NCBI GenBank assembly: GCA_964542455.1
Contig: CAZIUC010000001.1
Location: 274,268-338,267 of the forward strand
Reading direction: 5' to 3'
Origin: PFJX01 sp964542455
Lineage (GTDB): Bacteria; Pseudomonadota; Gammaproteobacteria; Burkholderiales; Thiobacillaceae
Length of the DNA stretch: 64,000 bases
Shown: one piece after another, positions 17,808 through 26,542 of the stretch
How positions within the stretch are numbered: the stretch's first letter is position 1
Layout of the letters: each line of letters opens with the position of its first letter
The notes under the pieces: generated by a model
What the model was told of the DNA's origin: nothing
The model's input: the letters and a program-made list of their open reading frames with translations, nothing else
The model's database searches: none
Position numbers and translations under genes: made by a program

Positions 17808-17836
17808 TTGAAAACACTGCCCATAGTGTCTAAAAA
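17808..17836 (+). promoter_or_regulatory. Probable nrdJ promoter
   Basis: TTGAAA (17808-17813) and TAAAAA (17831-17836) are separated by exactly 17 bases, a plausible sigma-70 pair about 40 bases before the nrdJ start. The spacer is completely occupied by the first NrdR-box-like palindrome. The -10 match is weak, so activity is inferred. Confidence 0.5.
17814..17829 (+). promoter_or_regulatory. NrdR box 1 upstream of nrdJ
   Basis: ACACTGCCCATAGTGT has perfect 5-base inverted arms (ACACT/AGTGT) and matches the published 16-base NrdR box consensus at 12 positions, with mismatches only in the centre. It fills the spacer between the candidate -35 and -10. NrdR represses ribonucleotide reductase genes when dATP is high. 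Confidence 0.7.
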
Positions 17837-17845
17837 GCGATTTCC

Positions 17846-17861
17846 ACCATATATCTAGTGT
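17846..17861 (+). promoter_or_regulatory. NrdR box 2 upstream of nrdJ
   Basis: ACCATATATCTAGTGT matches the NrdR box consensus at 13 of 16 positions, including the central ATAT. It starts exactly 32 bases after box 1, the roughly three-helical-turn spacing usual for paired NrdR boxes. It ends one base before the GAGGA ribosome-binding site of nrdJ. Confidence 0.7.
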
Positions 17862-17873
17862 GAGGACGCCACC

Positions 17874-20756
17874 ATGCAGGAAGCCCTGTTCCCCGAACTG
17901 GCCGATCAGGCCATCTCCAGTGAAGTGCTGTTGGAAAAATATGCCAAAGGCGACGAACAGAACGTCGTCGATGTGCGCGTCAGGGTGGCGCAGGCACTGG
18001 CTTCGGTGGAGAAAAAGGCGCAGCGGGCACATTGGGAAAAGGCTTTTTTTCACGCCATGGAGGCTGGTTTCATTCCTGCCGGGCGCATCAACTCGGCGGC
18101 CGGGACCGGCCTGCAGGCAACCCTGATCAACTGTTTCGTGCAGCCGGTGGGCGACGCGATCTCCGGGATAAGTGACGGTCGGCCCGGCATCTACGTGGCC
18201 CTGGAAGAAGCCGCCGAAACCATGCGCCGGGGCGGTGGCGTCGGCTACGACTTCTCCACCATCCGCCCCAAGGGCGCGCTGGTGAAAGGCACCCAGTCAC
18301 GCGCCAGCGGCCCGGTTTCCTACATGCGCGTGTTCGACCGCTCCTGCGAGACGGTGGAATCAGCCGGCAGCCGGCGCGGCGCGCAGATGGGCGTGATGCG
18401 CTGCGACCATCCCGACATCGAAGACTTCATCCACGCCAAGGACAAGGGTGACCTGAAGAACTTCAACATCTCCGTGGGCATCACCGATGCCTTCATGCAG
18501 GCGGTGGAAGCCGATGGCGACGTGGAACTGGTGCACAAATCGGAACCCGGCGCCGAGCAGAAAGCCAACGGCGCTTACCAACACAAAGACGATAACGGCG
18601 AGGGCCTCTGGGTCTACCGCAAACTGCCGGCGCGCGAACTGTGGACCCAGATCATGGCCTCCACCTATGACCACGCCGAACCCGGCGTGCTGTTCATCGA
18701 CCGCATCAACCGCGACAACAACCTCGGCTATTGCGAGACCATCGAGGCGACCAACCCTTGCGGCGAGCAACCGTTGCCACCCTATGGCTGCTGCTGCCTC
18801 GGCTCGGTCAACCTCACCCGCTTCGTCAGCAGCCCCTTCAGCGACGAGGCCAGCTTCGACTTTGACGGTCTCAAGCGCATCCTGCCCATCTGCGTGCGCG
18901 CGCTCGACAACGTACTCGACCTCACCGCCTGGCCGCTGGAGAAGCAGCAGAACGAAGCCCACAGCAAGCGCCGCGTCGGCCTTGGCTTCACCGGCCTGGG
19001 CGATGCTTTGGTCATGCTCGGCCTGCGCTACGACACCCCGGCGGCGCTGGCCTTCTCCACCAAAGTGGCCGAGTTCATGCGTGACCAGTCTTACCTGGCC
19101 TCGGTGGAACTGGCGATCGAACGCGACCCCTTCCCGCTGTTCAACGCCGACCTCTACCTGTCCGGCGGCAACTTCGCCTCACGCCTGCCGGAGGACATCA
19201 AGTCCCGTATCCGCGAACACGGCATCCGCAATTCGCACCTGCTCTCCATCGCCCCCACCGGCACCATTTCCCTGGCCTTCGCCGACAACGCCAGCAACGG
19301 TATCGAGCCGCCCTTCTCCTGGGCCTACACGCGCAAGAAGCGCCTGGCCGAAGGTGGCTGGAAGGAATATCAGGTGGAGGACCACGCCTGGCGCGTTTAC
19401 CGCGAACAGGGCGGCGACATGGAAAACCTGCCGGACTCCTTCGTCACCGCTTTGGAAATCTCCGCCCTGGCGCACATGAACATCGTCGCCGCCGTCGCGC
19501 CCTACGTCGATTCCGCCATCTCCAAGACCGTCAACGTCCCGGTCGACTATCCCTACACCGACTTCGAAGGCCTCTATATGGCGGGCTGGAAAGCTGGCCT
19601 CAAGGGTCTCGCCACCTACCGGCCCAACGCCGTGCTGGGCAGCGTATTGTCCACCGGCACGGAAACACCGGCCCCGGCAAAGACCGTCAGCAACCCGCAG
19701 GATTTTGAACTCTCCGACGTCAACCGCCGTATCGAAATCAAGGCACTGCCCGCCCCCGTGCTGGAAAGCCTGAAATGGCCCGGCCGCCCGAAACTGTCTG
19801 GCGGCAACCCGGCCTGGTGCTACATGCTCGATAGCGAATGCGGTAGTTTCGCCCTGTTCGTCGGTCACACCGAAAGCGAGGGCCGCGCCTGGCCATTCGA
19901 AGTCTGGGTCAATGGCGCGGAACAGCCGCGCGGACTCGGCGCCGTGGCGAAAACCCTGTCCATGGACATGCGCGCCAATGATCGCGGCTGGCTCAAACTG
20001 AAGCTCGACACCCTGGCGAAAACGCGCGGCGACGACAGTTGCTCCATTCCCTTCCCGCCCGATGGCGAACCCAAGCTGATGCCCAGCCTGGTCTCCGCCA
20101 CCGCGCAACTCTTGCGCTGGCGCCTGGACGAACTGAACGCGCTGGACGGTGGCGGCGCCACGCCGGTGCTTGACGCCCTGTTCTCGCCCAAGGAGCCCAA
20201 GACCGGCACCGACGGCACCCTGTCCTGGACGGTGGACGTCTACAACCCGCACACCGGCGACGACTTTGTCCTCGGCCTCAAGGAAATCACCATGCCGGAC
20301 GGCGTCACCCGCCCCTATTCCCTCTGGCTCGCCGGCGAATACCCGCGCGCGCTTGACGGTCTATGCAAGTTGCTTTCCCTCGACATGCGCGTCATGGACC
20401 CCGCCTGGGCCGGCATGAAACTCAGGAAGCTGCTCAACTACCCGGAACCCCTGGGTGATTTCATGGCTTTCGTCCCCGGCCAATCGAAGCAGACCAACTG
20501 GCCCTCCACCGTCGCCTACGTCGCCCGCCTCATCATCCACCGCTACGCCATGCTCGGCATCCTCACCGAAGACGGCCTGCCAGTGAAGGAAATGGGCATC
20601 CTGCAGACCCCCTCGCTGCCCCCGTCCCACACCGGCGAACCCGCCAAAGTCGTCATGACCGGCTCGGTCTGCAAGGAATGTGGCAACGCCACGGTGATCA
20701 GGAGAGACGGCTGCGATTTCTGCACGGCTTGCGGGGCGGTGGGGGCGTGCGGGTGA
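17874..20756 (+). CDS. nrdJ: Adenosylcobalamin-dependent ribonucleotide reductase (class II)
   Basis: 960 residues. It carries the finger-loop motif NPCGEQ (N294-Q299, with catalytic C296 and E298) and C87 in LINCFVQ as a likely partner of the redox cysteine pair. The C-terminal zinc-ribbon-like tail has two C-x2-C pairs and an additional terminal cysteine. It reduces ribonucleotides with B12 and works with or without oxygen. Two similar stretches in the second half (around 670-730 and 800-870; PFEVWVNG..LSMDMR versus PYSLWLAG..LSLDMR) look like an internal duplication. The start has GAGGA eight bases upstream. Two NrdR-box-like sites precede it. I see no cobalamin riboswitch. Confidence 0.93.
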   Translation: MQEALFPELADQAISSEVLLEKYAKGDEQNVVDVRVRVAQALASVEKKAQRAHWEKAFFHAMEAGFIPAGRINSAAGTGLQATLINCFVQPVGDAISGISDGRPGIYVALEEAAETMRRGGGVGYDFSTIRPKGALVKGTQSRASGPVSYMRVFDRSCETVESAGSRRGAQMGVMRCDHPDIEDFIHAKDKGDLKNFNISVGITDAFMQAVEADGDVELVHKSEPGAEQKANGAYQHKDDNGEGLWVYRKLPARELWTQIMASTYDHAEPGVLFIDRINRDNNLGYCETIEATNPCGEQPLPPYGCCCLGSVNLTRFVSSPFSDEASFDFDGLKRILPICVRALDNVLDLTAWPLEKQQNEAHSKRRVGLGFTGLGDALVMLGLRYDTPAALAFSTKVAEFMRDQSYLASVELAIERDPFPLFNADLYLSGGNFASRLPEDIKSRIREHGIRNSHLLSIAPTGTISLAFADNASNGIEPPFSWAYTRKKRLAEGGWKEYQVEDHAWRVYREQGGDMENLPDSFVTALEISALAHMNIVAAVAPYVDSAISKTVNVPVDYPYTDFEGLYMAGWKAGLKGLATYRPNAVLGSVLSTGTETPAPAKTVSNPQDFELSDVNRRIEIKALPAPVLESLKWPGRPKLSGGNPAWCYMLDSECGSFALFVGHTESEGRAWPFEVWVNGAEQPRGLGAVAKTLSMDMRANDRGWLKLKLDTLAKTRGDDSCSIPFPPDGEPKLMPSLVSATAQLLRWRLDELNALDGGGATPVLDALFSPKEPKTGTDGTLSWTVDVYNPHTGDDFVLGLKEITMPDGVTRPYSLWLAGEYPRALDGLCKLLSLDMRVMDPAWAGMKLRKLLNYPEPLGDFMAFVPGQSKQTNWPSTVAYVARLIIHRYAMLGILTEDGLPVKEMGILQTPSLPPSHTGEPAKVVMTGSVCKECGNATVIRRDGCDFCTACGAVGACG

Positions 20757-20821
20757 GGAATGGTCGTGTGAGCTACTCCATGAGCTGCAAGTCGTAATAC
20801 TTGCGAATTAGTAATTCAACT

Positions 20822-20854
20822 CCGACGGCCTACCTTGGTCATCGGGGTTTTTTT
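20822..20854 (+). terminator. Rho-independent terminator after nrdJ
   Basis: CCGA-C-GGCC then a six-base loop then GGTC-A-TCGG forms a stem with one mismatch and one G-T pair, followed by GG and seven T. It lies 65 bases past the nrdJ stop, ahead of the fic gene. Confidence 0.6.
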
Positions 20855-21015
20855 GCCCTGGCTAGGTGCAGGACTAACGCGTTTCGTCAGTGTCCTGAAC
20901 TGATGTTGGCTCCCCTTGAAATAACGGCTTCAAACCGGTTCATTCACTCTCTCCGCTCCTTGCCCCCGAAGCGTTTCCTCAGCACAATTGCTCCATATTA
21001 TGAAGCGATTAAGTC

Positions 21016-22140
21016 ATGCAAACGCCTCCTAACTGGGTTTGGCAGCACCCCGATTGGCCCCGTTTCCGCTGGGACACGGCGACGCTTTCACCGCTGCTCG
21101 GGCGGGCGCGGTTGGCGCAGGGGAAGGTCTTGGGCGCGGCGCGGTTGCTGGATGCCAATCTGAGTCTTGAGGCGGTTGCCGCCATCCTGGTGGAGGATGG
21201 TGTGACGACCAGCGCCATCGAAGGTGAGCGGCTGGATGTGGAGGCGGTGCGTTCCTCCGTGGCGCGTCACCTGGGCTTGGCTACGGCGGGACTTCCGGTA
21301 GCGCCGCGCGCGGTGGATGGGTTGATCGATGTTCTTCTCGATGCCACCGGCCGGCACGACCATGCGCTGACAGAGCAGCGGCTATGCGGCTGGCAGGCGG
21401 CGCTGTTTCCGACTGGGTATTCCGGCCTTTATGCCATCCGCGTGGGGGAGTTGCGCGGCGAGACGACTATGCAGGTGGTCTCGGGCAGGATGGGCCGGGA
21501 GCGGGTGCATTTCGTAGCGCCGCCACGTGAGCGATTGGATGATCGGGTCGCGGAATTCCTGACCTGGTTCAATCAGCCGCCGACTGATCTGGATGGGCTG
21601 GTCCGCGCGGGATTGGCGCATCTCTGGTTCGTCACCCTGCATCCCTTTGAGGATGGCAATGGCCGCCTGGCGCGAGCGATCACGGATATGGCGCTGGCTC
21701 AGGATGAGCGGCAGCCAAATCGCTTCTTCAGTCTGTCCGCGCAGATTCTGCGCGATAGGGAAAGTTATTACGACATCCTGGAGCGTAGCCAGCGCGGCGG
21801 GCTGGATGTCACCGAGTGGCTGGCCTGGTTTCTGGCTCAAGTGGAAGCAGCCGCCGCGGCGGCGGAGCAAACAGTGGCCAATACGCTGGCCAAGGCCCGA
21901 TTCTGGCTGCGCCACCAGGCCGGCAACCTGAACGAACGGCAGCGCAAGGCGTTGAATCGCCTGCTGGATGCCGGCACTGGCGGCTTCGAGGGTGGCATCA
22001 ACACGCGCAAGTACATGAGTCTGACTGGAACCAGTCGTGCCACGGCGTATCGGGAATTGGCCGACCTGGTCGAGCAAGGCTGCATCGCTCCGAACGGCAA
22101 AGGTGGGCGCAGCAGCGGCTATGACATCATCTGGGAGTAA
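21016..22140 (+). CDS. Fic family protein with N-terminal inhibitory helix (DUF4172-Fic)
   Basis: 374 residues. The catalytic motif is intact: H209-PFEDGNGRLA-R220. T65-SAIE-G70 matches the (S/T)xxxE(G/N) inhibitory motif placed before the Fic core, as in class II Fic enzymes, so activity is probably autoinhibited. The N-terminal 90 residues correspond to the DUF4172 region. The C-terminal part ends in a winged-helix-like segment (NTRKYMSLTGTSRATAYRE), which may bind DNA or a partner. Such proteins usually add AMP to target proteins. There is no neighbouring antitoxin gene, and the target is unknown. Confidence 0.88.
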   Translation: MQTPPNWVWQHPDWPRFRWDTATLSPLLGRARLAQGKVLGAARLLDANLSLEAVAAILVEDGVTTSAIEGERLDVEAVRSSVARHLGLATAGLPVAPRAVDGLIDVLLDATGRHDHALTEQRLCGWQAALFPTGYSGLYAIRVGELRGETTMQVVSGRMGRERVHFVAPPRERLDDRVAEFLTWFNQPPTDLDGLVRAGLAHLWFVTLHPFEDGNGRLARAITDMALAQDERQPNRFFSLSAQILRDRESYYDILERSQRGGLDVTEWLAWFLAQVEAAAAAAEQTVANTLAKARFWLRHQAGNLNERQRKALNRLLDAGTGGFEGGINTRKYMSLTGTSRATAYRELADLVEQGCIAPNGKGGRSSGYDIIWE

Positions 22141-22426
22141 TTTTGACCATGCCGGCGTAACTGCTGACGCGGCAAGTCTGCTTGCTACAACACACCCAAG
22201 AAGGATGAACCCCACGTAAACACCTCTGAATCATCGACACTAAATTAATGCTTCAGGTGTCTCTCTTTCATTGACACGTTCCGCTCCTCGCCCAAGCCAC
22301 GACCAGCGACGCAAGGTGATCGAGGTCATATCGCAGGATAGTATTTCCCCGCATACTGTTTATTCAGCCTGAAGGTGCAAGGCCTTCTTTATTCAAGCTT
22401 TATCCACTCGGCAAGAGGAGAACTGC
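22141..22426. other. Intergenic region between fic and the DUF4332 gene
   Basis: 286 bases without a credible gene. It contains a TTGACA (22272-22277) but no good -10 at the normal spacing, and an AAGAGGAGAACTGC ribosome-binding site directly before the next start. No terminator-like hairpin with a T tract was found. Confidence 0.5.
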
Positions 22427-22834
22427 ATGTCTTACAAAATCAGTGAAATCGAGGGTATCGGACCCGTTTACACGGAGAAGCTGGGAACGGTCGGCGTCAT
22501 GACAACCGACGATTTGCTCAAGTTGTGCGCTACGACCAAGGGGCGTTCGGAAATCAGCGAGAAAAGTGGCCTGACCACCAGCCAGTTGCTCATCTGGGCC
22601 GACATGGCGGACATGATGCGCCTGAATGGTGTCGGCCCTCAGTTCAGCGAATTGCTCAAGGCTTCCGGCGTGGATACCGTGAAGGAACTGCGCACTCGCA
22701 ACGCCGAGAACCTGACTGCAAAGTTGGCGGAAGTGAATGCGGAGAAAAAACTCGCCCGCGCCGTACCCAGCCTGAGCCATGTGAGCGGCTGGATCGAGCA
22801 GGCCAAGAGTACCGAGCCCCTCATCAGCCATTGA
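22427..22834 (+). CDS. DUF4332 helix-hairpin-helix-like protein
   Basis: 135 residues, strong ribosome-binding site (GAGGAG) before the ATG. It begins SYKISEIEGIGPVYTEKL and later has MMRLNGVGPQFSELL and GVDTVKELRTRN. These are repeated helix-hairpin-helix-like loops (IEGIGP, LNGVGP) characteristic of the DUF4332 family. Such folds are found in nucleic-acid-binding proteins, but the function of this family is unknown. It is a monocistronic gene with no informative neighbours. Confidence 0.75.
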   Translation: MSYKISEIEGIGPVYTEKLGTVGVMTTDDLLKLCATTKGRSEISEKSGLTTSQLLIWADMADMMRLNGVGPQFSELLKASGVDTVKELRTRNAENLTAKLAEVNAEKKLARAVPSLSHVSGWIEQAKSTEPLISH

Positions 22835-22951
22835 ACAGTGGCGGTTTAGCCGCCTCCATCTTCCCGATCCTGGCCCAGGTGCAATGCCTTCAGGCCTGAG
22901 GGATCGGAAGCGTGGCTTCAGAGGCCAGGCATGATTGCCGTCTTTCCGACT

Positions 22952-23608
22952 CTACCGCCGTTGCGCCGCGTTCAGCGCCTCGTCCACCTGATTCCGCAAC
23001 TGCTCGTAACCGAAGTTCGGCAGCGGCTTGCCGTTGACGAAGAAATCCGGGGTCTTGGTCACGTTGAGCGTGTTGGCGTCGGCAAGATCCTGCGCGATCA
23101 CGTCGGCGATTTCCGGTGCGGCCATGTCGGCCTTCACCTGCTCAAGATTCAGTCCAAGTCCTTCAAGGTGCGGCCAGACCAGATCGACTTCTGCTCTATG
23201 GTGCGGCGCCCACTCGGCCTGCGTGGCGAGTAGCGCTTCCAGCGCGGGCCAGAACCTGCCTTGTTTGCGCGCGGCCTCCAGGACCGCGACCACCTTGTCC
23301 GAGCCGTCGTGGAAAGGGGTATAGCGCAGCACGAGGCGGATCTGGTCGGGATGCGCGGCCATGATGTCCTTGACCCTGGGATAAAAGTTTTTGCAGGTCT
23401 CGCATGCGGGGTCGAGAAATTCGACGATGACGACCGGCGCGTCCTGTTTGCCGAGGGTCGGTGAGTACATGCGAACAAGCGCGTCCTGATTGGCCTCGGC
23501 CAACTGCGTGGACTGTTTCTCTTGCTTGGCGGTGTAGAGCAGCGTGCCGACGACAAACACCAGCAGCAGGGCGATCGCCGCTGCGATGAACAGGGTTTTC
23601 CGCTTCAT
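22952..23608 (-). CDS. DsbA-like thioredoxin-fold protein (BdbD-like)
   Basis: 218 residues starting at an ATG with AGGA five bases upstream. Residues 5-24 are an uncleaved membrane anchor or signal. The active site is FLDPAC69ETC72KNFYP, a CxxC in a thioredoxin fold, and the cis-proline loop is seen in VTKTPDFFVNGKPL. It probably forms or transfers disulfides in the periplasm. Its start overlaps the stop of the DsbB-like gene (ATGA), so the two form an oxidase-shuttle pair, as in the bdbC-bdbD arrangement. Confidence 0.85.
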   Translation of the reverse strand: MKRKTLFIAAAIALLLVFVVGTLLYTAKQEKQSTQLAEANQDALVRMYSPTLGKQDAPVVIVEFLDPACETCKNFYPRVKDIMAAHPDQIRLVLRYTPFHDGSDKVVAVLEAARKQGRFWPALEALLATQAEWAPHHRAEVDLVWPHLEGLGLNLEQVKADMAAPEIADVIAQDLADANTLNVTKTPDFFVNGKPLPNFGYEQLRNQVDEALNAAQRR

Positions 23609-24051
23609 TTGGGTCCTTTGATATGGGTGGCGATGAGCATGGCGATGATGAAAGAAAAGGCCAGTACCGAGAGTAGCGGGATATTGATGAAGCCGAACCA
23701 CGACACTGTCAGGGCGGAGCACGGCACGCCCTGACGACAGGGCTGGGCGCTTTCCGGGATCAGTCCGCCCACCAGCGCGAGATGATAGATCGCCAGCAGC
23801 CATCCGGTGATCGCCAGCGGCAGGGCATAGCGGATGACCTTCGCGTCGAAAGGGAAGAGACCGGCGGCAAGCACGAAGACCAGCGGAAACATGCATATCC
23901 GCTGATACCAGCAGAGCAGGCAGGGGGTGTGCCCCATGATCTCGCCGAGAAAGAAGGCGCCCAGTGTCGATGTGGTGGCGAGCAGCCAGGCCAGAAAAAC
24001 CAGGGTCCAGCCCGTGTTGGGCGAAGGGTCGGAAGTAGGCATGGGCGACAT
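23605..24051 (-). CDS. DsbB-family quinone-dependent disulfide oxidoreductase (BdbC-like)
   Basis: 148 residues, four membrane segments. HTPCLLCWYQRICMFPL holds the first redox pair (CxxC) and the arginine near the quinone site. The second periplasmic pair is in PCRQGVPC. The family reoxidises DsbA-type proteins and passes electrons to quinones. It is co-transcribed and translationally coupled with the DsbA-like gene that follows it. Confidence 0.9.
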   Translation of the reverse strand: MSPMPTSDPSPNTGWTLVFLAWLLATTSTLGAFFLGEIMGHTPCLLCWYQRICMFPLVFVLAAGLFPFDAKVIRYALPLAITGWLLAIYHLALVGGLIPESAQPCRQGVPCSALTVSWFGFINIPLLSVLAFSFIIAMLIATHIKGPK

Positions 24052-24107
24052 GATGGCGATGTCGCGGAGGGAGTCAACCGGCGCGAGGTGTTCGCACCGC
24101 CGGTGGT

Positions 24108-26234
24108 TCAGAACAGCCCGAATTGGGTGAAATCCGGCTCGACCGATTTCCCGGCCACGCTGTGCTGCAGGGCGGACAATTTTTCCAGGATCTGGTCTTT
24201 CAAAGCGAGCAGTTCATGTACCTGCTCGCGCGCCTGTTCCAGTTTCCCGGACTTGCGTAGTTTGACGATGCTGGGGCCGACCTGATGCACGGCAATGTGG
24301 ATGGGTTCCAGATCGGTGAATTCCTGGAGCCGACCGTAGCGGCGCTGGCCATAGCCGTAATACCAGTGGCCGAAGCGGCACTGGTGGTGGTCGCAGAGTT
24401 CGTCCGGGCCCAATTGCAGCGCGGCGCCATCCATGTAGAGCAGGATGCGGCGTACCCATTTGATGTGGTCGTACTGCGCCACCAGCAACGGGAAGTCGCT
24501 CATTTCCCAATGGGTATCGGCCCACAGAGCCCACTGTGGGTCGGGTTGATAGGTGGCGACCCAAGCCGGGATGTCCTCGGCCGGCATCGGCCGGGCGATG
24601 CCATAGCCCTGGGCGATATCGCAACCCAGGCGCATGAGCAGCACCCCCTGTTCCGGCGTCTCCACCCCTTCCGCCACCACGGTGCGGCGGAAGGCGGTGG
24701 CCAGGCCGATGATGCCTTCCACCAGGGTCAGATCGTCGCTGTCCTCCAGCACGTCGCGCACGAAGCTCTGGTCGATTTTCATGGTCTCGGCGGGGATGTC
24801 GCGCAGGTAGGAAAGCGAGGCGTAGCCGGTGCCGAAATCGTCCAGGGCGAAACCCACGCCCATGCCCCAGCAGGCCTCGATCACGCCACGCACATGGCGA
24901 GTGTTCTCCAGTGCCGCCGATTCGAGGATTTCAACTTCCAGGCGCCCTGGCGGCACGTCAGGGAAATCGTCCAGGCAGTGGCGCATGCAGTCCACGAAGT
25001 CTTCCCGCAGGAGTTGCCGCGCCGCCACGTTGACACTCACAGAGATGGCCAGCCCGGCCTGGTCCCAGATACCAATCTGGGCGAGCGCCTGGCGCACAAC
25101 CCATTCGCCGATCTCCACGATCAGGTCGTGATGCTCGACATGTGGCAGAAAGGTCCCGGGCAGCAACAGGCCCTGCGTCGGATGCCGCCAGCGCAGCAGC
25201 GCCTCGACACCAACGATCTGGCCGGTGCGCAGGTTGACCTTGGGCTGGTAACGCAACACCAGTTCATCGTTGGCCAGGCCATGAGCGAGGCGGTCGAGTA
25301 ACTGGCGCCGGGTCTGCGCCTGCTGGTCCTGTTCCGCGTCGAATAGGTGGTAACGGTTGCGGCCGCCTTCCTTGGCCTGGTACATGGCCTGGTCGGCATG
25401 GCGCAGCAGGGTGTCGGGATCGGCGCTGTCGAAGGGAAACAGGGTGATTCCCAGGCTGGCGGTCAGTTCGTAGCGCTGGCCGTCGATCTCGCAGGGCGCG
25501 CTGGCCAGGACGAGGATGCGATCGGCCACTCGTTCAACTTCGTCCATGTGCGGCAGGCCGCGCAGCACCAGGGCAAATTCGTCGCCGCCCAGGCGCGCCA
25601 CCACGTCGCTGCTACGCGCCACTTGTTTCAGGCGTTGCGCGATGGCGACCAGAACACGGTCGCCCAAGGCATGGCCATAACGGTCATTGAGGTTCTTGAA
25701 GCCGTCGAGGTCGAGTAGCATGACGGCGAGCAGTTGGTTGTTGTCGCGCGCCACTTCCACCAACTGGTGCAGGCGTTCACTGAGTTGGGCGCGGTTGGGT
25801 AGCTCTGTGAGCGCGTCGAAGCGAGTGAGGCGCTGCAACTTCTCTTCCGCGCGGTACAACGCCTGGATGTCGGTGAACACCGCCACATAGCATTCGATGT
25901 GGCCGTCGCCATCGCGCACGGCTGTGATGCTGAGCCGCTCCGGAAAAATTTCACCATTCTTGCGGCGATCCCAGATTTCGCCCCGCCATTGGTCCGCTTC
26001 GCGCAGCGCGGCCCACATGTCCTGGTAGAACGCCGCGTCATGGTGGCCGGAACTCAGCAGGCTGGGAGGACGGCCGACCACTTCCTCGAACGTATAGCCG
26101 GTGACTTCGCTGAAGGCGCGGTTCACATAGACGATATGGTTGTCGACATCCGTGATCATGATGCCGTCGCTCGTATGTTCCAGCGCAATGCCCGCCAAAT
26201 GCGGGGCGAAGCTGTACTGGGACGAGTGGGGCAT
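24108..26234 (-). CDS. PAS-GGDEF-EAL protein with C-terminal CZB zinc-sensing domain
   Basis: About 708 residues from the ATG at 26234. A farther ATG at 26282 has no ribosome-binding site. The PAS domain (about 10-130) has GIMITDVDNHIVYVNRAF. The GGDEF domain has an intact ARLGGDEFALVL, preceded at the right distance by RSSD, the c-di-GMP inhibitory site. The EAL domain has VEALLRWRHP and DDFGTGYASLSYL, consistent with phosphodiesterase activity. The last 100 residues hold HHQCRFGHWYYG, the Cys-His zinc signature of chemoreceptor zinc-binding (CZB) domains. It likely makes or degrades c-di-GMP in response to zinc or oxidants, and may influence EPS production. Expression is leftward, from a start 67 bases beyond a strong terminator. 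Confidence 0.9.
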   Translation of the reverse strand: MPHSSQYSFAPHLAGIALEHTSDGIMITDVDNHIVYVNRAFSEVTGYTFEEVVGRPPSLLSSGHHDAAFYQDMWAALREADQWRGEIWDRRKNGEIFPERLSITAVRDGDGHIECYVAVFTDIQALYRAEEKLQRLTRFDALTELPNRAQLSERLHQLVEVARDNNQLLAVMLLDLDGFKNLNDRYGHALGDRVLVAIAQRLKQVARSSDVVARLGGDEFALVLRGLPHMDEVERVADRILVLASAPCEIDGQRYELTASLGITLFPFDSADPDTLLRHADQAMYQAKEGGRNRYHLFDAEQDQQAQTRRQLLDRLAHGLANDELVLRYQPKVNLRTGQIVGVEALLRWRHPTQGLLLPGTFLPHVEHHDLIVEIGEWVVRQALAQIGIWDQAGLAISVSVNVAARQLLREDFVDCMRHCLDDFPDVPPGRLEVEILESAALENTRHVRGVIEACWGMGVGFALDDFGTGYASLSYLRDIPAETMKIDQSFVRDVLEDSDDLTLVEGIIGLATAFRRTVVAEGVETPEQGVLLMRLGCDIAQGYGIARPMPAEDIPAWVATYQPDPQWALWADTHWEMSDFPLLVAQYDHIKWVRRILLYMDGAALQLGPDELCDHHQCRFGHWYYGYGQRRYGRLQEFTDLEPIHIAVHQVGPSIVKLRKSGKLEQAREQVHELLALKDQILEKLSALQHSVAGKSVEPDFTQFGLF

Positions 26235-26300
26235 GGACAAATTTTCCGTATTTGATTTTTTTCGATAGTAGCAGCGCGCCATACGGCAAGGATGGGCGCG

Positions 26301-26340
26301 AGCAACAAAAAACCCCGCCTGAGCGGGGTTTTTTGTTGCT
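26301..26340. terminator. Bidirectional rho-independent terminator between rpmG and the GGDEF-EAL gene
   Basis: A perfect 18-base inverted repeat around a CTGA loop, with a GC core (ACCCCGC/GCGGGGT) flanked by A6 on the left and T6 on the right. It sits just downstream of rpmG (leftward) and upstream of the GGDEF-EAL gene, so it ends rpmB-rpmG transcription and insulates the next gene. Confidence 0.9.
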
Positions 26341-26363
26341 GCTGAAACGATGCGGATGAGTGC

Positions 26364-26531
26364 TTATTTCAGCTTGATTTCCTTGTAAGCCACATGCTTG
26401 CGGACGACGGGGTCGAACTTGCTGATCTCCATCTTGCCGGGCATGGTCTTCTTGTTCTTGGTGGTGGTGTAGAAATGGCCGGTGCCCGCTGTGGACTCCA
26501 ACTTGATCTTTTCACGTCCGCCTTTAGCCAT
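26364..26531 (-). CDS. rpmG: 50S ribosomal protein L33
   Basis: 55 residues beginning MAKGGREKIKLESTAGTGHF and ending in a Lys-rich HVAYKEIKLK, typical of bacterial L33. It lacks the C-x2-C pairs of the zinc-binding form: no cysteine is present, so this is the zinc-independent version. It lies 11 bases after rpmB in the common rpmB-rpmG pair, with AAGGAG before the start. Confidence 0.95.
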   Translation of the reverse strand: MAKGGREKIKLESTAGTGHFYTTTKNKKTMPGKMEISKFDPVVRKHVAYKEIKLK

Positions 26532-26542
26532 GATGCTTCTCC

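Noticed and set aside
17720..17873. Possible cobalamin riboswitch before nrdJ
   Set aside because: Only 154 bases, no B12-box-like sequence recognised, and the space is occupied by a promoter with two NrdR-box-like sites.
22268..22300. Promoter with TTGACA at 22272
   Set aside because: No acceptable -10 17 bases downstream, and the next gene starts about 150 bases later.
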